Assembly: GCF_000009625.1 (NCBI RefSeq)
Contig: NC_002678.2
Span: 2,418,001 to 2,482,000 of the forward strand
DNA length: 64,000 nt
Reading direction: 5' to 3'
From: Mesorhizobium japonicum MAFF 303099
Lineage (GTDB): Bacteria; Pseudomonadota; Alphaproteobacteria; Rhizobiales; Rhizobiaceae
The translations under genes were made by a program, and so were the position numbers. This document shows positions 1 through 8,592 of this stretch, piece after piece (positions within the stretch are counted from its first letter, which is position 1; the number at the start of each line of letters is the position of its first letter). The notes beneath the pieces are model-generated. The model did no database searches. It had not been told where the DNA came from and worked only from the letters and a program-made list of their open reading frames with translations.

Positions 1-1335
1 TTCGACAAGTCGCGCATGACGGTCCTCGACCCACGCGACACCGACCGCAAGCTGCTCGACGAGCGCGGCATCGCCTTCGTCCAGGAAGCGGTGACCGAGA
101 ACAACTACAAGAAACTTCTGACGCCGCTTTTGACCAATGGCGGCGGCCAGGGCTTTTGCGTCAACCTGTCGGTCGATACCGGCTCGGTGGATCTGATGCG
201 GCTCTGCCGCAAGCTCGGCGTGCTCTACATCGATACCGTCGTCGAGCCGTGGCTCGGCTTCTATTTCGACGCCAAGGCCGACAATGCCAGCCGCACCAAC
301 TATGCGCTGCGCGAAGCGATGATCAAGGAAAAGCACGACAAGCCCGGCGGCGCCACCGTCGTCTCCACCTGTGGTGCCAATCCCGGCATGGTCTCGTGGT
401 TCGTCAAGCAGGCGCTGGTCAACCTCGCCACCGATCTTGGCCTGGAGTTCTCGGAGCCGGCGCAGGAAGACCGCGAGGGTTGGGCCAAGCTGATGAAGAA
501 GGCCGGCGTCAAGGGCATCCATATCGCCGAGCGCGACACCCAGCGCACCAAGAAGCCGAAACCGATGGATGTGTTCTGGAACACCTGGTCGGTCGAGGGC
601 TTCATCTCCGAGGGATTGCAGCCGGCCGAGCTCGGCTGGGGAACGCATGAGAAGTGGATGCCGAAGAACGGCAAGAAGCACAAGCATGGCTCCAAGGCCG
701 CGATCTATCTGGAGCAGCCCGGCGCCAACACGCGCGTGCGCTCGTGGTGCCCGACGCCGGGCGCGCAATACGGCCTGCTGGTGACGCACAACGAGGCGAT
801 CTCGATCGCCGATTTCTTCACCGTTCGCTCCAAGAAGGGCAAGGTCCAGTACCGGCCGACCTGCCACTATGCCTACCATCCCTCCAACGACGCGATGCTG
901 TCGCTGGACGAGATGTTCGGCGCCGCCGGCAAGCCTCAGCCGGTGCACCACGTGCTCGACGAGAACGAACTGGTCGACGGTGTCGACGAGCTCGGCGTCC
1001 TGCTCTACGGCCACGACAAGAATGCCTACTGGTACGGCTCGCAGCTGTCGCTCGCCGAGGCGCGCAAGCTGGCGCCCTATCAGAACGCCACCGGCATGCA
1101 GGTCACCTCGGCGGTTCTGGCGGGCATGGTCTGGGCGCTGGAAAATCCGGATGCCGGCATCGTCGAGGCCGACGAGATGGACTACAAGCGCTGCCTGGAC
1201 GTGCAGTCGCCCTATCTTGGACCGGTCAAAGGCTATTACACCGACTGGACGCCGCTCGACCGACGCCCGGGACTCTTCCCGGAGGACCTCGACCGCAGCG
1301 ATCCGTGGCAATTCCGCAACATCCTCGTGCGATAG
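1..1335 (+). CDS. hss: Homospermidine synthase, 5'-truncated by window edge
   Basis: Makes homospermidine by transferring the aminobutyl group of one putrescine (or spermidine) to another in an NAD-dependent cytosolic reaction; homospermidine is the typical polyamine of rhizobia. The protein matches the family across its visible length (for example VNLSVDTGS, DTVVEPWLGFY and the C-terminal GYYTDWTPL). The reading frame is open to base 1 and the residues before the first ATG at 16 (FDKSR) continue the family sequence, so the true start lies upstream and about 40 residues, including the nucleotide-binding glycine motif, are missing. A 10-bp-stem inverted repeat follows at 1365-1389. It appears monocistronic in what can be seen. 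Confidence 0.93.
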   Translation, partial: FDKSRMTVLDPRDTDRKLLDERGIAFVQEAVTENNYKKLLTPLLTNGGGQGFCVNLSVDTGSVDLMRLCRKLGVLYIDTVVEPWLGFYFDAKADNASRTNYALREAMIKEKHDKPGGATVVSTCGANPGMVSWFVKQALVNLATDLGLEFSEPAQEDREGWAKLMKKAGVKGIHIAERDTQRTKKPKPMDVFWNTWSVEGFISEGLQPAELGWGTHEKWMPKNGKKHKHGSKAAIYLEQPGANTRVRSWCPTPGAQYGLLVTHNEAISIADFFTVRSKKGKVQYRPTCHYAYHPSNDAMLSLDEMFGAAGKPQPVHHVLDENELVDGVDELGVLLYGHDKNAYWYGSQLSLAEARKLAPYQNATGMQVTSAVLAGMVWALENPDAGIVEADEMDYKRCLDVQSPYLGPVKGYYTDWTPLDRRPGLFPEDLDRSDPWQFRNILVR

Positions 1336-1364
1336 CACCTCGCGCACTATGCGCCATTGCCTTG

Positions 1365-1389
1365 CAATCGCCCGGAAATCGGGCGATTG
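1365..1389 (+). terminator. Possible terminator after homospermidine synthase
   Basis: A perfect 10-bp stem (CAATCGCCCG at 1365-1374 and its complement at 1380-1389) with a 5-base loop begins 30 bases after the stop codon. There is no T-run after it, so termination would be imperfect or the element may only stabilise the mRNA end. Confidence 0.4.
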
Positions 1390-1455
1390 AAGAGATGCGG
1401 CCTGGGGCAGCGTGCGTCTTGCGGGACGCCCGCCCGTTCCAGCACTTTGGACGTT

Positions 1456-1500
1456 CGCATCGTGCCTGCCAAAATCGAAACCGATTTTTGGACCGATGCG
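1456..1500. repeat. RIME-like palindromic intergenic element
   Basis: A nested palindrome. The outer arms are CGCATCG (1456-1462) and CGATGCG (1494-1500); the inner arms are CCAAAATCG (1469-1477) and CGATTTTTGG (1482-1491). The layout resembles short mosaic palindromes scattered between rhizobial genes, an assignment made from memory. It lies just upstream of the Omp10-like gene and would form a hairpin in its leader if transcribed. Confidence 0.5.
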
Positions 1501-1517
1501 TTTGGAGAGGATTTCAG

Positions 1518-1895
1518 ATGACTATTGCGCGCAAAGTTCTTTCGATCGGCATGGCGGGCTCCTTTGCCATGATGCTCGCTGCCTGCACCACAAGCGGCCC
1601 CGACGCACCGCCGATGGCGGCCGCGCCGAAAGGCGTCGAGGGTTCCTGGATCGATGCCAAGGGCACCGGCCTGTCGACCTTCACCGCTGGCAAGTTCGCG
1701 ACCGTCGCCACCGACACCGGCCAGAAGCTCGCCGACGGCAGCTACACGATGACCGGCGCCACGTCGGTCGAGATCAACGGGACGTCGCTGATCCGCCAGA
1801 CGCCGGTCAGCTTCAACTGCCTGCTGATCTCCACCAGCCAGCTGAACTGCACCAGCTCGTCCGGCCAGAACTTCGTGCTGACGCGACGCACCTGA
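1518..1895 (+). CDS. omp10: Omp10-like outer-membrane lipoprotein
   Basis: A 125-residue lipoprotein. The N-terminus is a lipoprotein signal with lipobox LAAC and predicted lipidated Cys23. The mature part closely follows Brucella Omp10: GVEGSWID, TDTGQKLADGSY, a central VEIN, two cysteines in FNCLLIS and LNCTSSSGQ, and a C-terminal LTRR. Omp10 is a small surface-exposed lipoprotein antigen; its biochemical role is not established. The start at 1518 is chosen because it gives the complete signal peptide and has GGAG shortly upstream. A strong terminator follows, so it is probably a single-gene transcript. The identification is by recalled family sequence. Confidence 0.85.
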   Translation: MTIARKVLSIGMAGSFAMMLAACTTSGPDAPPMAAAPKGVEGSWIDAKGTGLSTFTAGKFATVATDTGQKLADGSYTMTGATSVEINGTSLIRQTPVSFNCLLISTSQLNCTSSSGQNFVLTRRT

Positions 1896-1920
1896 AACCG
1901 GCGAACGCCGGACTCATCGA

Positions 1921-1952
1921 GGACGGCGGCCGATTGGCCGCCGTCCTTTTTT
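1921..1952 (+). terminator. Rho-independent terminator of omp10-like gene
   Basis: A perfect 11-bp GC-rich stem (1921-1931 and 1936-1946) with loop GATT is followed by six T residues, 25 bases after the omp10-like stop. This is the cleanest intrinsic terminator in the first 20 kb. Confidence 0.92.
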
Positions 1953-2086
1953 GTGCTTGCAGATAGTGGCGGCATTTCCGCTTGCGTCAGCCGGATCGCG
2001 ATGGGAACATGCTCAAAACGCTGGCTGTTATATCCCAGTCAAGCAAGCGCGCTAAACGCCTCTGATCAGCCTACCGGGAGACGAAG

Positions 2087-4207
2087 ATGAAGAAGCTTGC
2101 CGCCATTGCCGCCCTGTCCGTATCGACGCTTGGCCTGTCGGCCGGCGCATCCTTTGCCGACTACACATTGAACATTCTGCATTTCAATGACTGGCACAGC
2201 CGCATCGAAGGCAACAACAAATACGAGTCGACCTGTTCGGCCGACGAGGAGACCAAGGGCGAATGCATCGGCGGCGCCGGCCGGTTGATCACGGCGATCG
2301 CCCAGGAACGCAAGAAGCTCGAAGGCCAGAACGTGCTGCTGCTCAATGCAGGCGACAGCTTCCAGGGATCGCTGTTCTACACCACCTATAAAGGCACCGT
2401 GGAGGAGGAATTCCTCAATCAGATGAAACCCGACGCGGTGACGCTCGGCAACCATGAATTCGACGACGGCGAGAGCGCCCTGGTGCCTTACCTCGACAAG
2501 GCGAAATTCCCGATCGTCAGTGCCAATGTCATGCCCAACGACAAGTCCGGCGCGGCGGGCAAGATCAAACCGTCGATCGTCGTGGAAGTCGGCGGCCAGA
2601 AGATCGGCATTGTCGGCGCCGTCACCAACGACACGCCCGAACTCGCCTCCCCCGGCCCCAACATCGCGATCGCGGACGACGTCGAGTCGATCACCGCGGA
2701 AGTCGAGAAGCTCAAGGCGCAAGGGGTCAACAAGATCATCGCGGTGACCCATATCGGCTACAACAGGGAACGCGACATCATCGCCAAGATCCCGGGCGTC
2801 GACGTGGTCGTCGGCGGCCACAGCCATACGCTCCTGTCGAACACCGATCCGAAGGCGGCGGGCCCCTATCCGACGATGGTCGACAACCCCGGCGGCTACA
2901 AGGTGCCGGTGGTGCAGGCGGCCTCCTATTCGAAATATCTCGGCGAGTTCAAGGTGGTGTTCGACGACAACGGCGTCGTCAAGTCGGCAAGCGGCGATCC
3001 GATCTTTCTCGACAAGTCGATCACGCCCGATCCCGCCGTGCTCGCCCGCATCAAGGAACTCGGCGCGCCGATCGAGGCGCTGAAGAACAAGGAAGTGGCC
3101 GAGACCACCGATGTCATCGACGGCAGCCGCGAGAATTGCCGCGCCAAGGAATGCGAGATGGGCAACCTCGTCTCCGACGCCATCCTCGACCGCGTCAAGG
3201 GACAGGGCGTCGAGATCGTCATCTCCAATGGCGGCGGCCTGCGCGCCTCGATCGACAAGGGCACCGTCACCATGGGTGAGGTGCTGACCGTGCTGCCGTT
3301 CCAGAACACGCTGGCGACCTTCCAGATTTCCGGCAAGGACCTGGTCGCCGGGCTGGAAAGCGGCCTCAGCCAGATCGAGGACGGCGCCGGCCGCTTCCCG
3401 CAGGTGGCGGGCCTCAAATATTCCTTCGACAAGTCGGTCGCGCCCAATGCCGGCCGCGTCAAATCCGTCGAGGTCATGGAGAACGGCGCCTGGACGCCGA
3501 TCAAGCCAGACAAGGACTATCTGGTCGCCACCAACAATTACGTCCGTCAGGGCGGCGACGGCTACAAGGTCTTCGCCGAAAGGGCCAAGAACGCCTACGA
3601 CTACGGCCCCGGTCTCGAACAGGTCGTTGCCGACTATCTCGGCGCCCACCGGCCCTACACGCCCAAGCTCGACGGCCGCATCACCGAGATCGCCGCGACC
3701 GTCGCGGCGGCCCCGGCAGCGGAACCGGCAAAGCCAGCCGAGGCAACCCCAGCCCCCGCGCCGGCGCAACCTGCCAAACCGGCCGAGGCAGCGAAACCGG
3801 CTGAACCAGCAAAGCCCGCTGAAGCGGCACCGGCAATGCCCGAATTGCCCGCCAACTCGGGCAACATCGCCAACACGCCGCCAGCCATATCGACGGAGGC
3901 GGCACCTCCGCCAGCTCCCGCCACTCCAGCACCTGCGCCAGCCGAACCGGCGAAACCAGCTGAGGCTGCGCCCGCACCAGCGGCACCGGTGCCAGCGGAA
4001 CCTGCCAAGCCGGCCGAACCGGCAAAGCCCGCTGAAGCCGCACCCGCCACGGGCAGCCATGTCATCGTTGCCGGCGACACCTATTGGGACCTGGCCAAGA
4101 AGGCCTATGGCGACGCCACCAAGTGGAAACTCATCTACGAGGCCAACAAGGGTCAAAGGCCACATCGGCTTACCCCTGGCGCAACGTTGACCATCCCGGC
4201 GAAGTAA
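2087..4207 (+). CDS. Periplasmic 5'-nucleotidase / UDP-sugar hydrolase with C-terminal LysM
   Basis: A 706-residue exported metallophosphoesterase of the UshA family, predicted to dephosphorylate nucleotides in the periplasm. A signal peptide ends at about residue 24 (ASFA). Metal-site motifs are present in order: HFNDWHSR, NAGDSFQG, LGNHEFDDGE and GGHSHTLL. The C-terminal nucleotide-binding domain has NLVSDAILD, NGGGLRASI and a GEVLTVLPF segment. Residues from about 535 to 655 are a low-complexity Ala/Pro/Lys/Glu linker of PAKPAEA-type repeats. The last 50 residues are a LysM domain (VAGDTYWDLAKKAYGD, ending TLTIPAK), suggesting peptidoglycan anchoring. Ordinary UshA proteins are about 550 residues and lack the linker and LysM. 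The start has GGGAGACG as ribosome site. Confidence 0.92.
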   Translation: MKKLAAIAALSVSTLGLSAGASFADYTLNILHFNDWHSRIEGNNKYESTCSADEETKGECIGGAGRLITAIAQERKKLEGQNVLLLNAGDSFQGSLFYTTYKGTVEEEFLNQMKPDAVTLGNHEFDDGESALVPYLDKAKFPIVSANVMPNDKSGAAGKIKPSIVVEVGGQKIGIVGAVTNDTPELASPGPNIAIADDVESITAEVEKLKAQGVNKIIAVTHIGYNRERDIIAKIPGVDVVVGGHSHTLLSNTDPKAAGPYPTMVDNPGGYKVPVVQAASYSKYLGEFKVVFDDNGVVKSASGDPIFLDKSITPDPAVLARIKELGAPIEALKNKEVAETTDVIDGSRENCRAKECEMGNLVSDAILDRVKGQGVEIVISNGGGLRASIDKGTVTMGEVLTVLPFQNTLATFQISGKDLVAGLESGLSQIEDGAGRFPQVAGLKYSFDKSVAPNAGRVKSVEVMENGAWTPIKPDKDYLVATNNYVRQGGDGYKVFAERAKNAYDYGPGLEQVVADYLGAHRPYTPKLDGRITEIAATVAAAPAAEPAKPAEATPAPAPAQPAKPAEAAKPAEPAKPAEAAPAMPELPANSGNIANTPPAISTEAAPPPAPATPAPAPAEPAKPAEAAPAPAAPVPAEPAKPAEPAKPAEAAPATGSHVIVAGDTYWDLAKKAYGDATKWKLIYEANKGQRPHRLTPGATLTIPAK

Positions 4208-4231
4208 CGCGCCTCGCATCCTTCAACGACG

Positions 4232-4259
4232 AGCCCGCTCGGGAAACCGGGCGGGTTTT
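4232..4259 (+). terminator. Terminator after 5'-nucleotidase
   Basis: Hairpin CCCGCTCGG / CCGGGCGGG with one G-T wobble and an AAA-containing loop, followed by TTTT, about 25 bases after the stop codon. Confidence 0.8.
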
Positions 4260-4344
4260 GCGTTTTCGGGCTAAGGTGCGGCCAGACGCGGCATTGAAAA
4301 CCGGCGCGCCTTCGCTAGTTTCACGCCGTGCCCGGAGAACCCTT

Positions 4345-5406
4345 ATGACGTCTGCCATCGCTGTCGATCCCAAAGCCGCCAAGCCGGTTGGCGTGACGGC
4401 GGGGCACGCACCGGCCGGGGCCGGCAAGGTCGGCGTCCTGCTGGTCAATCTCGGCACGCCTGACGGCACCGAGTTCAAGCCGATGTGGCGATATCTCAGG
4501 GAATTCCTGTCCGATCCGCGTGTCATCGAGCTCAACAAGGCGATCTGGTATCCGATCCTCTACGGCCTGGTGCTTACTACGCGGCCGAAGAAGTCGGGCG
4601 CCAACTATGCCCGGATCTGGAACCAGGAGAGGAACGAGTCGCCGCTGCGCACCTACACGCGCGCGCAGTCTGAAAAGCTGGCCGAGGCGCTGGGCGACCT
4701 GCCCGATGTCACCGTCGATTGGGCCATGCGCTACGGCAACCCTTCGACGGCGAGCGTCGCCGAAAGACTGGTCGCGCAAGGCTGCGACCGCATTCTTTCG
4801 TTTCCGCTCTATCCGCAATACTCCGCAACAACGACGGCCACCGCCAACGACCAGTTGTTTCGCGCGCTGATGAAGCTGCGCCGCGCGCCGGCCATCCGCA
4901 GCGTGCCGCCCTATTATGCCGAGCCCGTTTACATCGAAGCGCTCGCCAGTTCGATCGAACGGCATCTGGCAACGCTCGATTTCGAGCCGGAAGTGGTCAT
5001 CACCTCCTACCACGGCATCCCGAAACCCTATTCCGACAAGGGCGATCCCTATCAGGCGCATTGCCTGGAAACGACGCGGCTGCTGCGCGAAAAACTTGGT
5101 TGGGATGAGAAGAAGCTGATCACCACCTTCCAGTCTCGCTTCGGCGCACAGGAATGGCTGCAGCCCTACACCGACAAGACCGTGGAGAAGCTGGGCAAGG
5201 ACGGAGTGAAATCGATCGCCATCGTCAATCCCGGTTTTTCAGTCGACTGCATCGAGACGCTAGACGAAATCGGCCGCGAGGCCGCCGAGACCTTTCATCA
5301 CGCCGGGGGCAAGAATTTCGCTCACATCCCTTGTCTCAACGACAGCGCCGAAGGCATGACGGTGATCGAGGCGATGGTGCGGCGCGAACTGTCCGGCTGG
5401 GTCTAG
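4345..5406 (+). CDS. hemH: Ferrochelatase
   Basis: Inserts Fe2+ into protoporphyrin IX, the last step of protoheme synthesis. It is 353 residues, typical for the family. Visible signatures are VLLVNLGTPD near the N-terminus, the SYHGIPKPY motif with the catalytic His, the TTFQSRFGAQEWL signature and the metal-site Glu in CIETLDEIG. The ATG at 4345 is preferred over upstream in-frame codons because it has GGAGA seven bases away and lies downstream of the preceding terminator. No heme-pathway neighbour is present. Confidence 0.97.
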   Translation: MTSAIAVDPKAAKPVGVTAGHAPAGAGKVGVLLVNLGTPDGTEFKPMWRYLREFLSDPRVIELNKAIWYPILYGLVLTTRPKKSGANYARIWNQERNESPLRTYTRAQSEKLAEALGDLPDVTVDWAMRYGNPSTASVAERLVAQGCDRILSFPLYPQYSATTTATANDQLFRALMKLRRAPAIRSVPPYYAEPVYIEALASSIERHLATLDFEPEVVITSYHGIPKPYSDKGDPYQAHCLETTRLLREKLGWDEKKLITTFQSRFGAQEWLQPYTDKTVEKLGKDGVKSIAIVNPGFSVDCIETLDEIGREAAETFHHAGGKNFAHIPCLNDSAEGMTVIEAMVRRELSGWV

Positions 5407-5408
5407 GA

Positions 5409-5515
5409 GAAATTCCAGGAAAAGTGTGAAACGGTTTTCCCGGGAAAAGCGCACAGCGCTTTCCCTTGGGAATTTCGTCAACCAAAGAGTCGTCAACCAA
5501 AGAGTTAGTGCGGCT
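5409..5515. repeat. Rhizobial interspersed repeat with internal 15-bp tandem duplication
   Basis: An intergenic segment containing AGGAAAAGTGTGAAACGG and GGGAAAAGCG, a pattern I recall from many rhizobial intergenic regions. Within it CGTCAACCAAAGAGT occurs twice head-to-tail (5477-5491 and 5492-5506), a perfect 15-bp tandem duplication. Membership of a repeat family needs a genome search; the tandem duplication is seen directly. Confidence 0.5.
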
Positions 5516-5578
5516 CGCCGCTCTGACACCGGAACAACGGCCACTCCGGGGCGTTGAGGCGCACTTCCGGAGAATTCG

Positions 5579-6790
5579 ATGCCCCGCAAACTCGACCTCA
5601 GAACTGGCCGGCCCGTCTGGTCCGCCTATCGGGCGCCAGCCGTGCCGACTTCGGCGCTGACCCGGGACGTCACGACTGATGTGCTGATCATCGGCATGGG
5701 GATCAGCGGCGCCATGATGGCCGAGGCATTGACGGCGGATGGCCATTCCGTGATCTGCATCGACCGGCGCGGGCCGCTGAAGGGCTCGACCGCGGCGACC
5801 ACCGCGCTGGTCCAGTTCGAAATCGACCAGCCGCTTTCAACCCTCTCGAAGATGATCGGCAAGGCCAAGGCGCAGCAGGCCTGGCGCCGCTCGCGCCTCG
5901 CCATTTCCAACCTGGCCGGCCGCATCGAGGATCTCGCAATCGACTGTCGCCTGCGTCGCACCCCGTCGCTTTATCTGGCCGGCACGCTGCTCGGCCCGGC
6001 GGAAATGCGCGATGAAGCCGAAGCGCGGCGACAGGCGGGCGTTGCCGCAACCTATCTGACGCCGCAGCCGCTGGCGCAGACATTCGGCATCGACCGCGGC
6101 GGCGCCATCCTCAGCCACGGCAACATCGCGCTCGACCCGCGCAAGCTGACGGCCGGGCTGCTGCTCAAGGCGCTGGAGCGCAAGGCACGTCTTTACGCTC
6201 CCGCCGAAGCGACGGCGATCGAGGATAGCGCCGGCGAGGCGGTCGTGGCCACGAAGGATGGCCCGACCATCACCGCACGGCATGTGGTTCTGGCCACCGG
6301 CTATGAACTGGTCGACATCGTGCCGGCGGCCGCCCACCGGATCATCTCGACCTGGGCGATCGCGACGTGCCCGCAACCGCGGAAACTCTGGCCGGGTCCG
6401 GCTTTCATCTGGGAGGCGTCGGACCCCTACCTTTACCTCAGGGCGACGGCGGACGGCAGGGTCATCTGCGGCGGCGAGGACGAGGATTTTGCCGACGAGA
6501 CGCGACGCGACGAACTGATCGCGGACAAGAGTGCCCGCATTGCCGACAAGCTGGGCCGGCTGTTCCCCTATCTCGACGTGAGGCCCGAATTTGCCTGGAC
6601 CGGTTCCTTCGGCACAACCAGCGCCGGCCTGCCCTATATCGGCGCCGTCCCGGGGCACCCCCGCATCCACGCCGTCATGGGGTACGGCGGCAATGGCATC
6701 ACCTTCTCACGTATCGCCTCCGAAATTATTTCGGCCTCGATCAAAGGGAGTGCCGACACAGATGCAGAGCTCTTCGCCTTCAACCGTTGA
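5579..6790 (+). CDS. FAD-dependent oxidoreductase (DAO family)
   Basis: A 403-residue flavoprotein of the D-amino-acid-oxidase/glycine-oxidase type. The dinucleotide-binding motif VLIIGMGISGAMMAEAL lies at about residues 35-55, followed by an acidic FAD-ribose contact (CIDRR). A mid-protein HVVLATGYE and a C-terminal GYGGNGITFSRIASEII close the FAD site. The substrate cannot be read from the sequence; relatives oxidise secondary or primary amines of amino acids. It is separated from ferrochelatase by a repeat element and from the next gene by 121 bases, so it is probably its own unit. Confidence 0.85.
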   Translation: MPRKLDLRTGRPVWSAYRAPAVPTSALTRDVTTDVLIIGMGISGAMMAEALTADGHSVICIDRRGPLKGSTAATTALVQFEIDQPLSTLSKMIGKAKAQQAWRRSRLAISNLAGRIEDLAIDCRLRRTPSLYLAGTLLGPAEMRDEAEARRQAGVAATYLTPQPLAQTFGIDRGGAILSHGNIALDPRKLTAGLLLKALERKARLYAPAEATAIEDSAGEAVVATKDGPTITARHVVLATGYELVDIVPAAAHRIISTWAIATCPQPRKLWPGPAFIWEASDPYLYLRATADGRVICGGEDEDFADETRRDELIADKSARIADKLGRLFPYLDVRPEFAWTGSFGTTSAGLPYIGAVPGHPRIHAVMGYGGNGITFSRIASEIISASIKGSADTDAELFAFNR

Positions 6791-6858
6791 TTGCAAATCG
6801 ACAAACAATCCTTCATCACCTGATTGTAACGCTCCTGAAACACACTTAAGTCTTTGGT

Positions 6859-6897
6859 GAAGTCGGCCGCGGGGGAGTGGCTCTCGCGGCCCGCTTC
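6859..6897 (+). repeat. Long imperfect inverted repeat in SPFH-gene leader
   Basis: Arms of 13 bases at 6859-6871 and 6885-6897 pair at 11 positions. The element ends 14 bases before the SPFH start codon, so it either ends the upstream transcript or folds in the leader close to the ribosome site. There is no T-run. Confidence 0.4.
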
Positions 6898-6911
6898 TGA
6901 GGGAGAGCCAA

Positions 6912-7862
6912 ATGGATTTCAGTGGTTTCGATATTGCGATTGGTGCACTTGCCCTTCTGGTACTGGTGCTTCTCATCAAGGGCATCAGGACCATTCCGCA
7001 AGGCTACAATTATACGGTGGAGCGCTTTGGCCGTTACACCAAGACACTGAGCCCGGGCCTCAATTTCATTTTCCCGTTCGTCGACCGCATCGGCGCCAAG
7101 ATGAACATGATGGAGCAGGTGCTCGACGTTCCAAGCCAGGAGATCATCACCCGCGACAACGCCATTGTCGGTGTCGACGGCATCGCCTTCTTCCAGATCC
7201 TCAACGCGGCGCAGGCCGCCTACCAGGTCTCCGGCCTGCAGAACGCCATCCTCAACCTGACGATGACCAATATCCGTACCGTCATGGGTTCGATGGACCT
7301 AGACGAGCTCTTGTCCAACCGCGACGCCATCAACGAGCGCCTGCTGCGCGTCGTTGACGAAGCGGCGCATCCGTGGGGCATCAAGATCACTCGCGTCGAG
7401 ATCAAGGACATCAACCCGCCGGCCAACCTGATCGAATCGATGGGCCGTCAGATGACCGCCGAGCGTAACAAGCGCGCGCAGATCCTGGCCGCCGAAGGCC
7501 TCAAGCAGTCGCAGATCCTCGAAGCCGAAGGCCGCAAGGAAGCCGCCTTCCGCGACGCCGAGGCGCGTGAACGCTCGGCCGAGGCCGAAGCCCGCGCCAC
7601 GCAGGTGGTGTCGGAAGCGATCTCCAAGGGCGACGTGCAGGCCCTGAACTACTTCGTCGCGCAGAAATACACCGAAGCGCTGGGCAAGATCGGCACGGCC
7701 ACCAACAGCAAGATCGTGCTGATGCCTTTCGAGGCGTCGTCGCTGATCGGCTCGCTCGGTGGTATCGGCGAGATCGCCAAGGAAGTCTTCCGCAGCGAGG
7801 GCACGACCGGTGCGCAGCGCCAGGCCGCCCGCCCGCCGGTCGTGCGGCCGAGCGAAAACTAA
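6912..7862 (+). CDS. SPFH/band-7 membrane protein, QmcA-like
   Basis: A 316-residue stomatin/prohibitin-family protein. One N-terminal hydrophobic segment (about residues 7-25) anchors it in the inner membrane, and the SPFH domain follows ([35 protein letters not shown], then [14 protein letters not shown]). Residues of about 180-240 form an Ala/Glu-rich coiled coil ([20 protein letters not shown]) of the kind that drives oligomer rings. The next gene encodes an NfeD-family partner 13 bases downstream. SPFH/NfeD pairs are known membrane quality-control or microdomain modules. The start is supported by GAGGGAGAG upstream. Confidence 0.93.
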   Translation: MDFSGFDIAIGALALLVLVLLIKGIRTIPQGYNYTVERFGRYTKTLSPGLNFIFPFVDRIGAKMNMMEQVLDVPSQEIITRDNAIVGVDGIAFFQILNAAQAAYQVSGLQNAILNLTMTNIRTVMGSMDLDELLSNRDAINERLLRVVDEAAHPWGIKITRVEIKDINPPANLIESMGRQMTAERNKRAQILAAEGLKQSQILEAEGRKEAAFRDAEARERSAEAEARATQVVSEAISKGDVQALNYFVAQKYTEALGKIGTATNSKIVLMPFEASSLIGSLGGIGEIAKEVFRSEGTTGAQRQAARPPVVRPSEN

Positions 7863-7875
7863 GGAGGTCACTCCC

Positions 7876-8340
7876 ATGTTCGATCGCATCATTTCCGAAC
7901 TCGGACCCTGGAACTGGATGGTTCTGGGCTTCGTGCTGCTGGTCATGGAAATCATCGCGCCTGGCATCTTCATGCTGTGGATCGGCATCGCCGCGCTCAT
8001 CATCGGCGCGGTGTCGCTGCTGATCTGGGATGCGGCGATCTGGACCTGGCAGGTCCAGGTCCTTGCCTTCCTGGCGCTGTCGCTGGTTTCAGCCTACGTC
8101 GGCAAGAAACTCATGGGCGGACGCGACCAGCCGACCGACCAGCCGCTGCTCAACCGGCGCGGCGCCCAGATGGTCGGCCGCATGGCGACGCTTGCCGAGC
8201 CGATCAAGGACGGCCGCGGCCGCATCAAGCTCGGCGACACGCTGTGGCGCGTCTCCGGCCCCGACCTGCCCGCCGGCACGCAGGTGCGTGTGACAAGTGC
8301 CGCGGATACGGACCTGGAACTGACGGTGGAGCGCGTCTGA
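7876..8340 (+). CDS. NfeD-family membrane protein
   Basis: A 154-residue protein with three hydrophobic segments in its first 80 residues (around WMVLGFVLLVMEIIAPG, LWIGIAALIIGAVSLLI and VLAFLALSLVSAYVG), then a soluble C-terminal OB-fold-like domain (GRGRIKLGDTLWRVSG, ending ELTVERV). This is the short NfeD form without the serine protease domain. It directly follows the SPFH gene, is translated from an AAGGAGGT site, and probably acts as its partner. The ATG at 7876 is chosen for that ribosome site; longer in-frame readings extend into the upstream gene. Confidence 0.9.
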   Translation: MFDRIISELGPWNWMVLGFVLLVMEIIAPGIFMLWIGIAALIIGAVSLLIWDAAIWTWQVQVLAFLALSLVSAYVGKKLMGGRDQPTDQPLLNRRGAQMVGRMATLAEPIKDGRGRIKLGDTLWRVSGPDLPAGTQVRVTSAADTDLELTVERV

Positions 8341-8519
8341 ATTTTCAGCCGGGCGCCGCGCAAGATGTGTCGAGATTCAGGTCAGGCCGAGTCGGAGTCG
8401 AAGACGGGCGCGAAGCGAACAAACAAGGCGGGTTACGAGAACCGGAGCGGAGCGTACTGAAGTAGGTGAGCACCGGCCTACGCCGGCTGTAGCCTCAGCT
8501 GCCACGATCCCTCAAGAGT

Positions 8520-8544
8520 GCTTCGGCCGGCGAAGGCCGGAAGC
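8520..8544. repeat. Inverted repeat between convergent nfeD and kdsD
   Basis: GCTTCGGCC (8520-8528) and GGCCGGAAGC (8535-8544) form a nearly perfect hairpin in the 252-base gap between two convergent genes. It may serve as a bidirectional 3' end. There is no T-run on either strand. The rest of the gap shows nothing I can name. Confidence 0.35.
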
Positions 8545-8592
8545 GCAGGCGTCAGCCATTTGCAGACCGGCCTCACCTGATATCAACACATC

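Noticed and set aside
654..1517. Upstream in-frame extension of the omp10-like gene to base 654
   Set aside because: The extension overlaps homospermidine synthase in another frame and would bury the lipoprotein signal peptide, so the start at 1518 is correct.
3700..4050. Repeat-rich DNA in the nucleotidase gene as a CRISPR-like or mobile repeat
   Set aside because: The repetition encodes an in-frame PAKPAEA-type linker, unit lengths vary, and there are no spacers.
2066..4219. 717-codon minus-strand frame opposite the 5'-nucleotidase
   Set aside because: It mirrors the nucleotidase and its repeat linker (Gly/Arg/Trp-rich output), so it is a composition shadow.
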